NCBI GenBank assembly: GCA_009599575.1
Contig: VWND01000036.1
Location: 27,676 to 91,675 of the forward strand
Reading direction: 5' to 3'
DNA length: 64,000 bases
Origin: Blumeriella jaapii
Taxonomy: Eukaryota; Ascomycota; Leotiomycetes; Helotiales; Drepanopezizaceae
Shown here: one piece after another, positions 10,543 through 20,939 of the stretch
Position numbering within the stretch: the first letter of the stretch is position 1
How the letters are laid out: every line of letters starts with the position of its first letter
Made by a program: the position numbers and the translations under genes
Notes under the pieces: model-generated
Seen by the model: the letters and a program-made list of their open reading frames with translations, nothing else
What the model was told of the DNA's origin: nothing
Databases searched by the model: none

Positions 10543-11633
10543 GTGCGCCGATGCGCTCCGTACCTCGGATGTCTTGAAAAGAGATCATGTAAAACCTTTC
10601 CATGTAAAGAGCATAGAGCCAGGTATGCTCAAAGCATACGGGGAAATCCCCACAGCTAAGCTCTATGTAAAGGGTCTAATCGGACAAACTGTTGAAAGTC
10701 TAGGATTTAGACCTGATCTAATCTTAAATGAAACACAAGTAGAGCGTTAAATATACAAATGAATTATTTATTTGAAGATGTAGAACCATATTTGACCAAT
10801 ACTCTTCCTGTATTAAATAATACTGCTATTTTGGCTCCATACGAAAAAACTCTAAATAATCCTCGTAAGGAGTATGTCTGTTATGGTTGAATGAACACCA
10901 TATTATCTGAAGTTTTTAAAAGTTCCGGAGGATATATAGTGGAACCTCCGTCTAGAGAAACATTAGGTGAGCCAGACTTTATTATCTACCTAAACAATAT
11001 AGTTGTAGGTATCGTAGAATGTAAAGCGGAACAAAACTATACGTGGACAGAGCTATACTCACAGAACATTATGTGGACAAAATAGCCATTCTGATTTTGT
11101 ATTTATTATATCTAATAAGGGTCTATATCTTTCATTTGATTATTATCTTATGGACTGGTATACTATTAATAACTTTGATCTTAAAGGTACATTTTGGGTT
11201 TTTTTTGACGGCTATATAGGGTTACTGGTTCATCCTAATGGTTCAGTTAAGCCAGTATCTCCGCTTTATACATTTCAATCTCAACACAGATTATATAAAC
11301 TGAAGCACTCTCGTGAACAAGACTGCTCAATAACTACTATTTTTCATCACTTTTTAAGTCTAAAAGACGGTGTGGATCCGGAATATTTAGACTTTGTACC
11401 TAAATATATTTGTAACCCTGAAGGTGGTTTATATAAAACCACAAGACTTTCATATGTAGATATATCAGATGCAGATAGAGCTCCCTACCCGCCTAATTAA
11501 AAGGTGATAATTAAAAATGTCATATAAAAAAAAAATACACAATATAAAAATATACTAACCGAAACGCATATTTATGGGATACTCCAGGTTTGAGGCAGGA
11601 AAGCCGTATGATGGGAGACTAGCCCGACTCTAC
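10543..11633 (+). mobile_element. Small group II intron in the cox1 fragment
   Basis: Begins GTGCGCC, matching the group II 5' consensus GUGYG, and ends in AC. Joining the flanks gives ATG-A/TC-TTT-TTT, that is AILM-IFFM, exactly the continuous cox1 protein, so the boundaries fit. The site corresponds to the classical cox1 site after the HAVLM/HAILM codons. A domain V-like piece (AAGCCGTATGATGGGAGACT, 11600-11619) is present, but its 3' strand and a full domain VI are not recognisable, so splicing competence is doubtful. Instead of a reverse transcriptase it carries the ORF at 10759-11500. Confidence 0.75.
10759..11500 (+). CDS. Intron ORF with PD-(D/E)xK-like nuclease signature
   Basis: About 246 residues once one extra A near 11078-11081 is ignored; the frame changes from MWT to SHSDFVFIIS there. 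It starts at the ATG at 10759 with two TGA codons read as Trp. Residues ~68-90 read EPDFIIYLNNIVVGIVECKA, which fits the PD-x(n)-ExK active-site pattern of restriction-like nucleases: Asp after Pro, then Glu and Lys on the next strand. Upstream Glu residues (SEVFKSS) could be motif I. The C-terminal half (FFDGYIGLLVHPNGSVKPV... IFHHFLSL... SYVDISDADRAPYPPN) is unrecognised. No LAGLIDADG, GIY-YIG or reverse transcriptase motifs. A group II intron mobility nuclease is my inference; confidence in function is low. Confidence 0.45.
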
Positions 11634-11671
11634 TCTTTTTTATGATAGCCCCTTGTTTTTTTATTTATTAA
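11634..11671 (+). pseudogene. cox1: cox1 exon 2 stub
   Basis: Right after the intron the frame reads (I)FFMIAP, matching the cox1 sequence IFFMVMP, and then departs into CFFIY and a TAA. The cox1 homology stops after about eight codons, so the copy is truncated here. Confidence 0.6.
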
Positions 11672-12009
11672 AAATAGATTATGGATAATCCTATGGGTGT
11701 AAGCATAATGTTATAATTATGCTTATTATAAGTTCGAATCTTATAGGGAAACCTCATTCCTATCGAGGTTTATAAAATATAATATTATATTTTATTAAAA
11801 AAGGTTTTAAATATGGGATATAATCCCTAAAATCCTTTAGAGCTAATCTCTTAGGTCTCTTAATATAGTTTATAACTAAATACTTGCTTAGCACTTGTTT
11901 AGCATTTACTTAGCCAAAGCTATTTTTACTAGTCTATATAAAACTGAGCCTACCTATTCCGAGCGAACAAGTTTGTTACCATTATGGAATTGAGTTAAAT
12001 AATATCTGT
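11672..12009. other. Intergenic region with a tRNA-like remnant
   Basis: A stretch at about 11690-11755 has a TΨC-like arm (ATAAGTTCGAATCTTAT) and a stem-loop upstream, but the acceptor does not pair, so it is at best a tRNA remnant. The frame of the next ORF is open for some distance upstream of its ATG. Confidence 0.35.
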
Positions 12010-12471
12010 ATGACAATTACTGGTGTCATGCACTTCTACAATGTGTCATATCTTTCTTTGGGTAATTTAAGTGATGCTTTTACCGATAACATTTTATTTA
12101 ATGATTATATAGATATAATATTTATTCTACCCTTTATGTCAAATATTAGTATGCCAATACCTACAGTAGAGGGTAGTAATAAAAAGTTATTACTGTGGTG
12201 CTTAAGAATGCAGCAGTTTTTTAATAAAAATTATATTTTTGAATGTCAAAAATTAAATATTTATGATTTTTATGTATATAAATTGAAAACAAATACTCCA
12301 GTTCATAATTATTTTGTTAGAAATATTCACCTGCTTAACCATGATGATGTAAGATATCTGATATGTCCTATTACAGGTAGAATACTTGAGTATCTTAACC
12401 GTTCTTTAAAGCCAATTAAATCTTCTCGCAAGATAATCGCTATAATAGAAGATACTTTCCCAGAAAACTAG
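12010..12471 (+). CDS. Hypothetical ORF, 153 residues
   Basis: Intact frame beginning MTITGVMHFYNVSYLSLGNL and ending in a charged tail (KPIKSSRKIIAIIEDTFPEN). Mixed hydrophobic and polar, no clear membrane helix and no known motif. The frame is open upstream to about 11950, so the start is uncertain. It lies in the accessory block between the cox1 fragment and nad4L. Could be a remnant of an intron or plasmid protein. Confidence 0.4.
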   Translation: MTITGVMHFYNVSYLSLGNLSDAFTDNILFNDYIDIIFILPFMSNISMPIPTVEGSNKKLLLWCLRMQQFFNKNYIFECQKLNIYDFYVYKLKTNTPVHNYFVRNIHLLNHDDVRYLICPITGRILEYLNRSLKPIKSSRKIIAIIEDTFPEN

Positions 12472-12937
12472 CCAGTAACAAATGTGCGGGTATTATATTA
12501 TAGGATTAATATATTTTATATGGGATTATCTTAAATATTAATATACTAAATATGTATGTATATACATTTATGTATATATATAGGGACATGATGTAGATGG
12601 TCTAACTTTGGATTTAATATGTTAATCAAGGGGTTCGATTCCTCCATATCCCTAGTGATGGTTGTTTATATATGATGGCATTTACATTCTATAGATCAGA
12701 ATATAAAATCCAAAACACATTAATTTAGTTATAAATACCATACGTTTTATTTAATTTAGGTGGGTAGCTATGTACTAGTATATAGTGAGGGACGGTGTTT
12801 TTCTCCTTCTTATCCAAGGAAAGAGGAATAGGTACCTGGATTAAATAGGTAATAGAAGGCGTAAGTTGTTAAAAAAAACCCCAAATTTTTTTTAACTTAA
12901 CTTTTTTTCAATATAATTAAAAAACAAAATATATACA
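12472..12937. other. Intergenic region with a decayed trnC-like copy
   Basis: At 12582-12654 a sequence shares the acceptor 3' half and TΨC arm of the trnC at 36737 (GGGGTTCGATTCCTCCATATCCCT) and the D-arm core TAGATGGT. The anticodon region is changed and no GCA loop can be read. Otherwise AT-rich with nothing recognisable. Confidence 0.5.
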
Positions 12938-14699
12938 ATGAATTTATCCTTAATACTTTTTATAATCGGAATATTAGGTTTCGTATTAAATAGAAAAAAT
13001 ATAATATTAATGCTTATTTCTATCGAAATAATGTTATTAGCTATTACATTCTTAATATTGATAAGTTCACTTAGCTTTGATGATATATTAGGCCAAACAT
13101 ATGCTGTATACATAATCGCGATAGCGGGTGCAGAATCAGCCATTGGTTTAGGTATTCTAATTGCATTCTATAGATTAAACTATTCTTATACTTTATCTTG
13201 TCTATCCATGGCCCTACAACATATTCTAAAAAATAAATAAACTTAGCTATAAAATAATCTCAAGATCTTATTCTACAAAGACAAATAATAATTATACTAG
13301 CCATAAATCACCAAATTATCTCCGAAATTCTGGATTTATTACAGGGCTCTTTGATGCAGAAAGTTCTTTGGTGGTGACTATTTTAAGAAACCCTAGGTAG
13401 AAAACAGGATGAAATGTTCAGGCTAGAGTTCAAATAAAAATGCATGAAAAGGATAGAGTTCTAATTCAGTCAATTCAAGATTTTTTCGGTGGTATAGGTT
13501 ATATATCTAAAGTTAAGAAATCTTCCACGGTAGAATTTAGAGTTGGTACTTTAAAAGACCTAGTGAATCTAATTATACCTCATTTCGATAAATACCCATT
13601 GATAACAAAAAACTCAGACTACTTATTATTTAAAGAGATTGTTCTCTTTATGCTAAATAAAGAACATAATACTATAGAAGGTATACAAAATATAGTTAAT
13701 ATTAGAGCCTCACTTAAAACAGGTTTAAGTGATGTCTTAAAAGAATCCTTTCCTTTAACGGTTCCATTTATTTTAAAAGAGGGAAATAAATTTCAAAATA
13801 TTAACTTACATCCGGAATGAGTCGCGGGGGGTTTTGTACAGGGGAATCTAATTTATTCATTGCAGTTCAAAAAGCTAAAACTCAGACGGGTTTATCTGTT
13901 TCTTGACGTTTTTCAATTGCTCAACCTTCAAGAGATTTAGGGTTAATAAATAACTTTGCGAATTTCTTTGGTGGGGGGGTTTTGTATCGAATTATAGAAA
14001 ACGTTTAGTATGTGAATTTGTTCTTACAAAAATGGATCTCTTGGTTGAACATATGATTCCTTTTTTTTTGATAAACATCCTATATTAGGATCAAAACAAC
14101 TAAACTATTTAGATTTCAAGAGTGCGGTGTATATAATTAAAGATCCCAAACCTTTGGATATAGATGGCATAGGTTTACAATAAATTTTAGAATAAAAAAC
14201 TGAATTTCGTCACGTTATTCAAATAAGGCTGTGAATAATCACAATGTTGTAAAGGGTTCCGAGAATTTAGATCACAAAAGGTTGAGTGAACCTCTGCCTA
14301 GTCATACTTCTTATATGGCAAAACCTTCAAAATGCGGGAAAGTCTTAAAGACAAATCTACCAAATTAATACAGTAATGTGATTAATGGAACAGGTAATGA
14401 CTCGTTGTACGGTAAAAACGATTTGTATGAAGAAATGAAATAGATAATCCGCAGCCAACTACCCATTAAATAAATGGTGTGCAGTTCATCGACTAAACGT
14501 AGGTTGGTGAATAATGTTTAAAATCCCGTTTTGGCTTTATTAAGTCAGACAAGATGGGTTATATATATTATTTGCTTAAGATATAGTCAGGCATAACCTA
14601 AAAGTTATGGAAATACCCTAGCCAACCTAAGGGAATAAAGCAAATTTCTAAGGTAAAGGGGGAAAACGAAGAGGAAGCATTGCGATAGAATATAAATAA
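12938..14699 (+). CDS. nad4L: NADH dehydrogenase subunit 4L (two exons)
   Basis: Small complex I membrane subunit. Exon 1 is 12938-13176 ([20 protein letters not shown] ... [10 protein letters not shown]) and exon 2 is 14669-14699. Joining them gives [13 protein letters not shown], the usual fungal end, and 89 residues, the normal length. Exon 1 ends in U and the intron ends in G. The final TAA (14697-14699) shares its last A with the nad5 ATG, the one-base overlap typical of ascomycete nad4L-nad5. Unspliced read-through ends at 13240. Confidence 0.92.
13177..14668 (+). mobile_element. nad4L group I intron with decayed LAGLIDADG ORF
   Basis: 1492-nt intron set by exon continuity. From about 13308 to 14182 it encodes a two-motif LAGLIDADG protein: [11 protein letters not shown] near 13335 and [17 protein letters not shown] near 13840. 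The frame is interrupted by a TAG near 13398 and by indels at G- and T-runs near 13826, 13975 and 14064. The run-associated breaks could be sequencing error, but the in-frame TAG and loss of continuity with exon 1 suggest real decay. The last 450 nt are ORF-free and should hold the ribozyme core. Confidence 0.75.
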
Positions 14700-17600
14700 T
14701 GTATTTAGCTATAATCACTTTACCTTTATTAGGATCAATAGTTTCCGGCTTTTTTGGTAGAAAAGTCGGCGTTAGCGGTGCTCAAGTAATTACATGTGCT
14801 AGTGTAATTGTAACAACTTTATTTGCCATCATGGGCTTTTTTGAAGCAGGTTTAAATAACATACCTGTCTCCATAAACCTTTTTAGATGAATAGATAGTG
14901 AATCACTTAATGTATTATGATGTTTCCATTTTGATAGTTTAACCGTTTCAATGTTAATACCTGTCTTAATGGTTAGTTCTTTAGTACATATTTACTCTAT
15001 AGGGTATATGAGTCACGACCCTCATAACCAAAGGTTTTTTAGTTATTTAAGTTTATTCACTTTTATGATGATTATACTTGTTACAGCAAATAACTTTTTG
15101 TTAATGTTTGTTGGATGAGAAGGTGTAGGAATTTGTTCATATCTTCTAGTAAGTTTCTGATTTACTAGAATAGCTGCAAATCAAAGTTCTATGTCAGCTT
15201 TTTTAACTAACAGAGTTGGTGATTGTTTTTTAACAATAGGTATGTTTGCTATACTGTGATCATTTGGTAACATTGATTACAGTACAGTATTCTCTTTAGC
15301 TCCCTTTGTTAATGATAATATCGTTACAATTATTGGTATATGCTTATTAATTGGTGCAATGGCTAAAAGTTCTCAGGTTGGATTGCACGTTTGATTACCT
15401 ATGGCTATGGAAGGTCCTACACCAGTTAGTGCATTGATACACGCAGCTACTATGGTTACTGCGGGTGTCTATTTATTAATGCGTACAAGTCCTTTAATAG
15501 AATACAGTTCAACGGTACTAATGTTATGTTTATGATCAGGTGCTATAACTACTGTTTTTAGTAGTCTTATAGGTCTATTCCAACAAGATATAAAAAAAGT
15601 TATCGCTTATTCCACTATGAGTCAATTGGCTCGAGAATATTTCTTGAAAATATTCAGGCATCAAACTATATGCGTAGAAATTATACACATAATCCATTCG
15701 CAGATAACCAAAGCTCTTAATTATTATTATTATAATTATATTAATGTTAGTTTTTTTAATTCATTTTTCGCAATTTATATATTGCGACAGTACTTATTTA
15801 GATTAAACCCTATATTAATGTCCGTAAAATGGAAAGCTATTATTATAAGCAAGTTAGTAGGAATCTCAGAGGCCATACGTTTGATATTAATCTTTTGGAA
15901 GTTTATAGTAAATTTAAAACCCCCAACATTTGTCTTAAAAATGCTTTTTTTCATCAAATATAGCTTAAATATATTCAATATTATCTGAATTTTTATATAT
16001 TTTAATATTTTTTTTAATACTATAAGTCCCGTATTCTTATTAAATAAACTTCATAGTGCTTCTTGCAACATGAATACGAGTTCAAGCCAAATTAATACTT
16101 CTATAAATAACCTACAAAAAACTCCCAAACCCATGGATTTAAAATTTAAACAATGATTAGCCGGTTTATTGGATGGAGACGGTTATTTTATTTTAACTAA
16201 AAAAGGGTATGCTAGTTGTGAAATAACTATGGATATGCGTGATAAAAAAGCTTTATTTGAAATTAAACAAAAATATGGTGGATCCATAAAATCTGTTTCA
16301 AATGCTAATGCAGTAAGATATAAATTAAGACATAAAAAAGGTTTAATATTACTTCTAAATGATGTAAATGGGCACTTAAGAAATCCTACACGTTTATTGC
16401 AGATGAATAAATTATGTATTAAGTACAATATAGAATTAGTATACCCTAAACCTCTGACATTTAATAATGGATGGTTAAGTGGATTTATAGATAGTGATGG
16501 TTCGGTTTACTTTAATGAAGCGTCAGGACAAGTATTTATAGGTATAACACAAAAAAATAAATATTTGTTAGATCCACTAATTAATATATATAGTGGTAGA
16601 ATTGATATACTTAGTCCAAAAATTGATGCATTTAAATATGTTGTTTACAGAAAGATAGAATTATTTAATTTAATAGACAATTATTTTAATATTTATCCTT
16701 TAAAAACCACTAAAATGCAGAGAATTAATTTAATTAAAGAATTTTATAACTTAAGAGTGTCTAAAAATAATAAAGACATAAACAAATTAAAGGATTGAAT
16801 TTCTTTTAAAGATAAATGAGAAAAATTTCAAGATTAATAAAGAAATGGTCCAAATTATATTGTGTGTTTATTTAGTACTAACTTCCTTTGTGTAGTTAAT
16901 GGTGCATATATTATATTCTTTTCATACACTATACATTTATATGCTGAAGTGTCGTCTTGCGAACACTTTGGTAAAAATGTACTAGAAATAGATTTAGTAC
17001 CCACAGCATCTGTTGACATGGAAGGTAATGTTTATTTAGGTATAACTGATCTTAATGAAGCTTTTTATTTAAGATTACTTTATAGAAATAATCCAAATGT
17101 TTCCCTTAAACGGTTTAAAACTCAGGCGGGATTTTATATCTATGGTATATATCTAAATACACCCGTGAGGTTATCATCTTGTTATTAAGTAATTAATCAA
17201 GTATTATCAGATTCTACCTTTATAGAAATTATTTTCCATCACCTGATAGATTAAATTGATGAGAGCTTTATAAGACTAATCCTCATTTAAACCTCGTTAC
17301 AGGGAATAGTATTGAATTAATTATTATACCTAATGATTTTAATATATACAATATTAAAATTTTAGGTGAACTTAGTGATATATCCCCTCCAGGTATACTT
17401 AGAGATATATAATAAAAAACACAATATAAAAAAATACTCATATAATGAGTATTATAATTGCAATTAGGGATGATGGTGATAGCCGTGGGATTATCTTCAT
17501 ATAACTTAGCTTTATTTCATTTAGTTAATCATGCTTTTTATAAAGGGCTATTATTCTTAGGTGCAGGTGCAGTAATACACGCAGTAGCCGATAACCAAGA

Positions 17601-19213
17601 TTTTAGAAAATATGGTGGACTAAGACCATTCTTACCTTTAACATACTCTGTTATGTTAATTGCAAGTCTTAGTTTAGTCGCTTTCCCTTTTATGACGGGA
17701 TTCTATAGTAAAGATTTGATTTTAGAGTCTGCTTATGGACAATTTTACTTTAGTAGTACAGTAGTCTATTTTATAGCTACTATTGGAGCTATGTTTACGA
17801 CTTTATACTCTGTAAAAGTCTTATACTTAACTTTCTTAACTAACCCTAACGGGCCAGTGGTTAATTATAAACATGCACACGAAGGTGATATATTTATGAG
17901 TTTACCTTTAATTATACTTGCTATATTTTCTATATTCTTTGGTTATATAACTAAAGATATATTTATAGGTTTAGGTTCAGGATTCTTTGCGGATAATAGT
18001 TTATTTATTCATCCTACACATGAAATTATGTTAGATACTGAATTTGCCGTTCCGACTTTCTTTAAATTATTACCTTTATTCTTTACTATTTCTTTGAGTA
18101 TTTTAGCTATAATTCTTTCAGAATTCTTACCTAAAATTCTTGTGAGCTTTAAGTTTTCTAGATTAGGTTATAATATATTTGGTTTCTTTAACCAACGTTT
18201 CTTAATAGAATTGTTTTACAACAAGTACATTACGGGTCTTGTTTTAAAATTAGGAGGTCAAACCACTAAGGTTCTAGATAAAGGAAGTGTAGAGTTACTC
18301 GGACCATTTGGCTTAGGAAAAAGGTTTAATTCCTTTAAGTCGAAATATTACTAGTTTAGATACAGGTGTAATTACAACTTATGCTTTATATATTTTAATT
18401 GGTTTTATTTTTTATATAGTAATTCCGTCTTTAAATATATTTGACCATAGTTTACTTATATTAATATTACTATCATTATTCAGTATTGTAAATACTTCTA
18501 GCAATACTAAATATAATGCGAGTATTAGAAGTGATTTATGGTCTATGATTGCTGGAGTAGAATTTATATCTAATGTGAGTTTTAGTAGTGATTTCGAGCC
18601 TACTCCCACAGAGTTAATATCTAATGCGAGTCTTAGTTGTGATTTAGAGTCTACTCCAGTAGAGTTAACATCTAAGGCTAATTTTAGTTTTGATATCGGG
18701 TCTATGTTTGCTCCACTAGAGTTAATATCTAAGGCTAATTTAGAACATCTTTATAGCCTTTTGCCTAGTTTAGATATGATTTTTTCAAGTTTAGCTTTAT
18801 CACCGTCTAATATTTTTAACTTTAATTTCTCTTCACTTGTATTATTTTCTATGATTATATCTGTATGTACAATTCTTGTCCTTTTCATGGCTATGTCAGA
18901 TGCTCGAACCGTTCTTATATCAGGTGTAGAGGGACCTATACCGGTTTGTACTAGGGATAGTATATTAATGAAATTAAGGGCACAAAAGTGACATAATAGT
19001 CATAGACCTGCGGATCTTCGGTACGATATTTACGGTCATTTTTATGCTCACACGGGTTTTATCCCTATTGAACGAGCTTATTTACGTCAATATGGTTCTA
19101 GGCTACATGGTTTCACTATGATGAATAATCGTATTCGGGAGAGTAGTACACTTGAGATAGCCTATGCTTCTAATCGCTTGATGTGGGAGATTTACAAACA
19201 ACCAAGGTACTAG
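14699..19213 (+). CDS. nad5: NADH dehydrogenase subunit 5 with long C-terminal extension
   Basis: Large proton-pumping subunit of complex I. Exon 1 is 14699-15622 and exon 2 is 17461-19213. The junction restores [19 protein letters not shown]. Conserved blocks such as [20 protein letters not shown] and [15 protein letters not shown] are present. One extra A in the run 18318-18322 breaks the frame; dropping it gives the standard [20 protein letters not shown] end region. The frame then does not stop where Nad5 normally ends (about 18500). It runs on for roughly 230 residues, giving about 891 residues against the usual 650-720. The extension has repeated [18 protein letters not shown] units, a hydrophobic helix ([20 protein letters not shown]) and a polar C-terminal domain. 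Confidence 0.9.
15623..16837 (+). CDS. Intron-encoded LAGLIDADG homing endonuclease (nad5)
   Basis: Reading frame continuous with nad5 exon 1, so expressed as a fusion, with several TGA codons read as Trp. Two LAGLIDADG helices: [11 protein letters not shown] near 16158 and [11 protein letters not shown] near 16477, each with the catalytic acidic residue at the motif end. The two-motif monomeric type is expected to cut an intronless nad5 allele. It closely resembles the nad1 intron protein at 39622-40597 ([19 protein letters not shown] against [19 protein letters not shown]). Ends at TAA 16835-16837. Confidence 0.9.
16862..17411 (+). pseudogene. Decayed ORF near the 3' end of the nad5 intron
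   Basis: A 108-codon frame (16862-17188), then broken frames to about 17411. It includes [18 protein letters not shown] residues (read as [18 protein letters not shown]), then [10 protein letters not shown] and [13 protein letters not shown]. The last two resemble IFHHFLSL and SYVDISDADRAPYPP in the ORF at 10759-11500. Both frames are also followed by a similar tail (ACACAATATAAAAA then ATACT, 17420 and 11535). I infer a decayed relative of that ORF; the similarity is short and needs an alignment. Confidence 0.35.
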
Positions 19214-19508
19214 CTATGTATTTTATCTTAAATGATAATTAATCTTGTGGCGGTTAAGTTATTTTAATCTTGATGTATATTATAATAAATAAAGCTTTAT
19301 TAAAAATATACATGAGGGATATGCACTTGATGGTTCGACTTTTTTTTTTAAGTATCGCAAGTTATCTAATGATATTAGGTTTAAATTTCATAGGTTTTGC
19401 TTATTTATTAGTATATCTTGGTGTGGTGTCTATGGCATTATTACATTGATATATAATAATTCGCGTTATAATAGTGAAAGAATACTTATAGTATTCTTCA
19501 TATTATAA
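19214..19508. other. Intergenic with trnC scrap and nad6 fragment
   Basis: At 19314-19346 there is a 5' piece of trnC (GAGGGATATGCACTTGATGGTTCG). It runs directly into a piece of nad6 at about 19348-19455, encoding SIASYLMILGLNFIGFAYLLVYLG, against SIACYLMMLGLNFIGISYLLVYVG in the genuine gene (48900-48990). The nad6 similarity then ends. Confidence 0.7.
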
Positions 19509-19581
19509 GGGTTAGTCTGCTAATTGGTAAGCAACTTTCTTGTCAAGAAAGTCGATGTCGGTTCGAACCCGACTTAGCCCG
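19509..19581 (+). tRNA. trnD: tRNA-Asp (GTC), copy 1
   Basis: Full cloverleaf: acceptor GGGTTAG/TTAGCCC, anticodon arm CTTTC-TTGTCAA-GAAAG with GTC, and T-arm GTCGG-TTCGAAC-CCGAC. It follows a nad6 fragment just as the other trnD (49648) follows nad6, so it belongs to a duplicated nad6-trnD segment. Its D-stem is better paired than that of the second copy. Confidence 0.88.
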
Positions 19582-19625
19582 TGGATTTATAATATCCATA
19601 AAGGTAACGATATCGTATATTATTC

Positions 19626-19720
19626 TTTTTGTTTATTTAATTTGAGCTCTACATAACTGCGTAAGGCCTGAAAAATTCATAAGCCATTAATGTTTATAAA
19701 CCCCTGTATTATATAATTTG
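19626..19720 (+). repeat. Dispersed ~100-bp repeat, copy A
   Basis: Core GAGCTCTACATAACTGCGTA followed by TCATAAGCCATTAATG. Also at 20152-20250 and 36903-37000. No coding frame; function unknown. A tRNA or tRNA scrap lies within a few hundred bases of copies A and C. Confidence 0.8.
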
Positions 19721-20151
19721 TATTTGAAATTTATAATAAATTATTTAATAAAGTATTCTAATTCTATTTAGTGTTATTATGAATTAAACTAAATAATTCC
19801 ACAATATTATTCATAATGAGTTTTTTTTTTTTACCACTTGCCCTTTTTATTAAAATATTAGTTTTATTTACAGTAAAATCCTCAAGACCTCATCTCTTAG
19901 GTCTTTTAAAATAATTTATTGCTTAGCACTTGGTTAGCACTTGCTTAGTACTTGTTTCGTAGAAACAAGAAGTCAAAAGGTTTTACTTAGTAGAAAATGC
20001 CAAAATCCAAATTTATTTTATTTTACTTGTGATAACTGAGGTGAGAGGGTTTCATTTTATTAAGACGTAATACTGAAATGTTTTTTAATTTGAATAAAAA
20101 AAAAGCATTGCTCGTTTTATTAGAAAAGGAAGTATAACGTAAAAAAAACAC

Positions 20152-20250
20152 ATTCTTTTTTTTATTTAACGTGAGCTATACATAACTGCGTAAGTCGTGA
20201 AAATTTCATAATCCATTAATATTTATTAACCCCTATATTTTAGGGGTTTG
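20152..20250 (+). repeat. Dispersed ~100-bp repeat, copy B
   Basis: Core GTGAGCTATACATAACTGCG followed by TCATAATCCATTAAT, nearly identical to copies A and C. Lies 200 bp before the cob 5' duplicate. Confidence 0.8.
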
Positions 20251-20451
20251 TAATATGTATATTATCTGAGGATTAATTAGTAGGGATTAAACAATAAGAT
20301 TTAATCCCTTCCTCCTTACAGTTATTATTAACTAAACTGTTTAGTTAATAATATTATTAAGTTTAAATAAACTACTATAGTACAAACATTGGTATTACAT
20401 TTGCCTTTATAACTTATAGATAAAACACAAAACCCTAAAAAAAAAGTTCAC

Positions 20452-20839
20452 ATGGAGAATTTTTAATATTCACCCTTTATTAAAGTTAGTTAACTCCTAC
20501 ACAATTTATTCACCACAACCTTCTAATCTAAGTTATTTATGAAATTTGGGTTCTTTATATACATCTTATCTATCTTACGTTTCTTATAACTTAGGATTTT
20601 TTACATATATACTTAGTTTATATTTGGGTTTATTTATATACATAGACTTAACAATATTTGGTTTTAATTACATTATTGTTGGTATTGCTATAGCTATTAT
20701 TACCTTTAGCTTGGCGTATCCATTAAATAAAAACCCAAATTTAACCTTGAGTATATATACTAATAATTTAAGTTTATTTATATGCGTTAATGTTTTAACG
20801 TTGTTGTCTGGACTGCGGGTTTTGGCAGTTTTTTTATAA
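20452..20839 (+). pseudogene. cob 5' duplicate fused to a novel membrane ORF
   Basis: The first ~32 codons copy the start of cob ([20 protein letters not shown] against [20 protein letters not shown] at 21840), as does about 60 bp of upstream flank (AAAAAAAAAGTTCA before the ATG). After NLGSL the cob similarity ends. The frame continues for about 95 residues of very hydrophobic sequence with some three predicted helices (YILSLYLGLFIYIDLTIFGF, IVGIAIAIITFSLAY, CVNVLTLLSGLRVLAVFL). One extra G after the ATG puts the start out of frame; a further start is not obvious. A captured cob leader driving a chimeric membrane protein is my inference. Confidence 0.7.
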
Positions 20840-20939
20840 ATTTGATCTAAATATATTAGATTATAACCAGACTGTATATAGTATTAGATATTTTGTTTTT
20901 ATTTGTGTTGTAACATTATATTTATATAGGTTATACACA

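Larger units (their letters stand above)
15623..17460 (+). mobile_element. nad5 group I intron
   Basis: 1838-nt intron between U at 15622 and G at 17460. It holds an exon-fused LAGLIDADG ORF and, downstream of it, the decayed second ORF at 16862-17411. The presence of two unrelated frames in one intron is unusual. Confidence 0.8.

Noticed and set aside
11690..11755. tRNA-like stem-loops after the cox1 stub
   Set aside because: T-arm pairs but acceptor does not, and no 7-base anticodon loop can be set.
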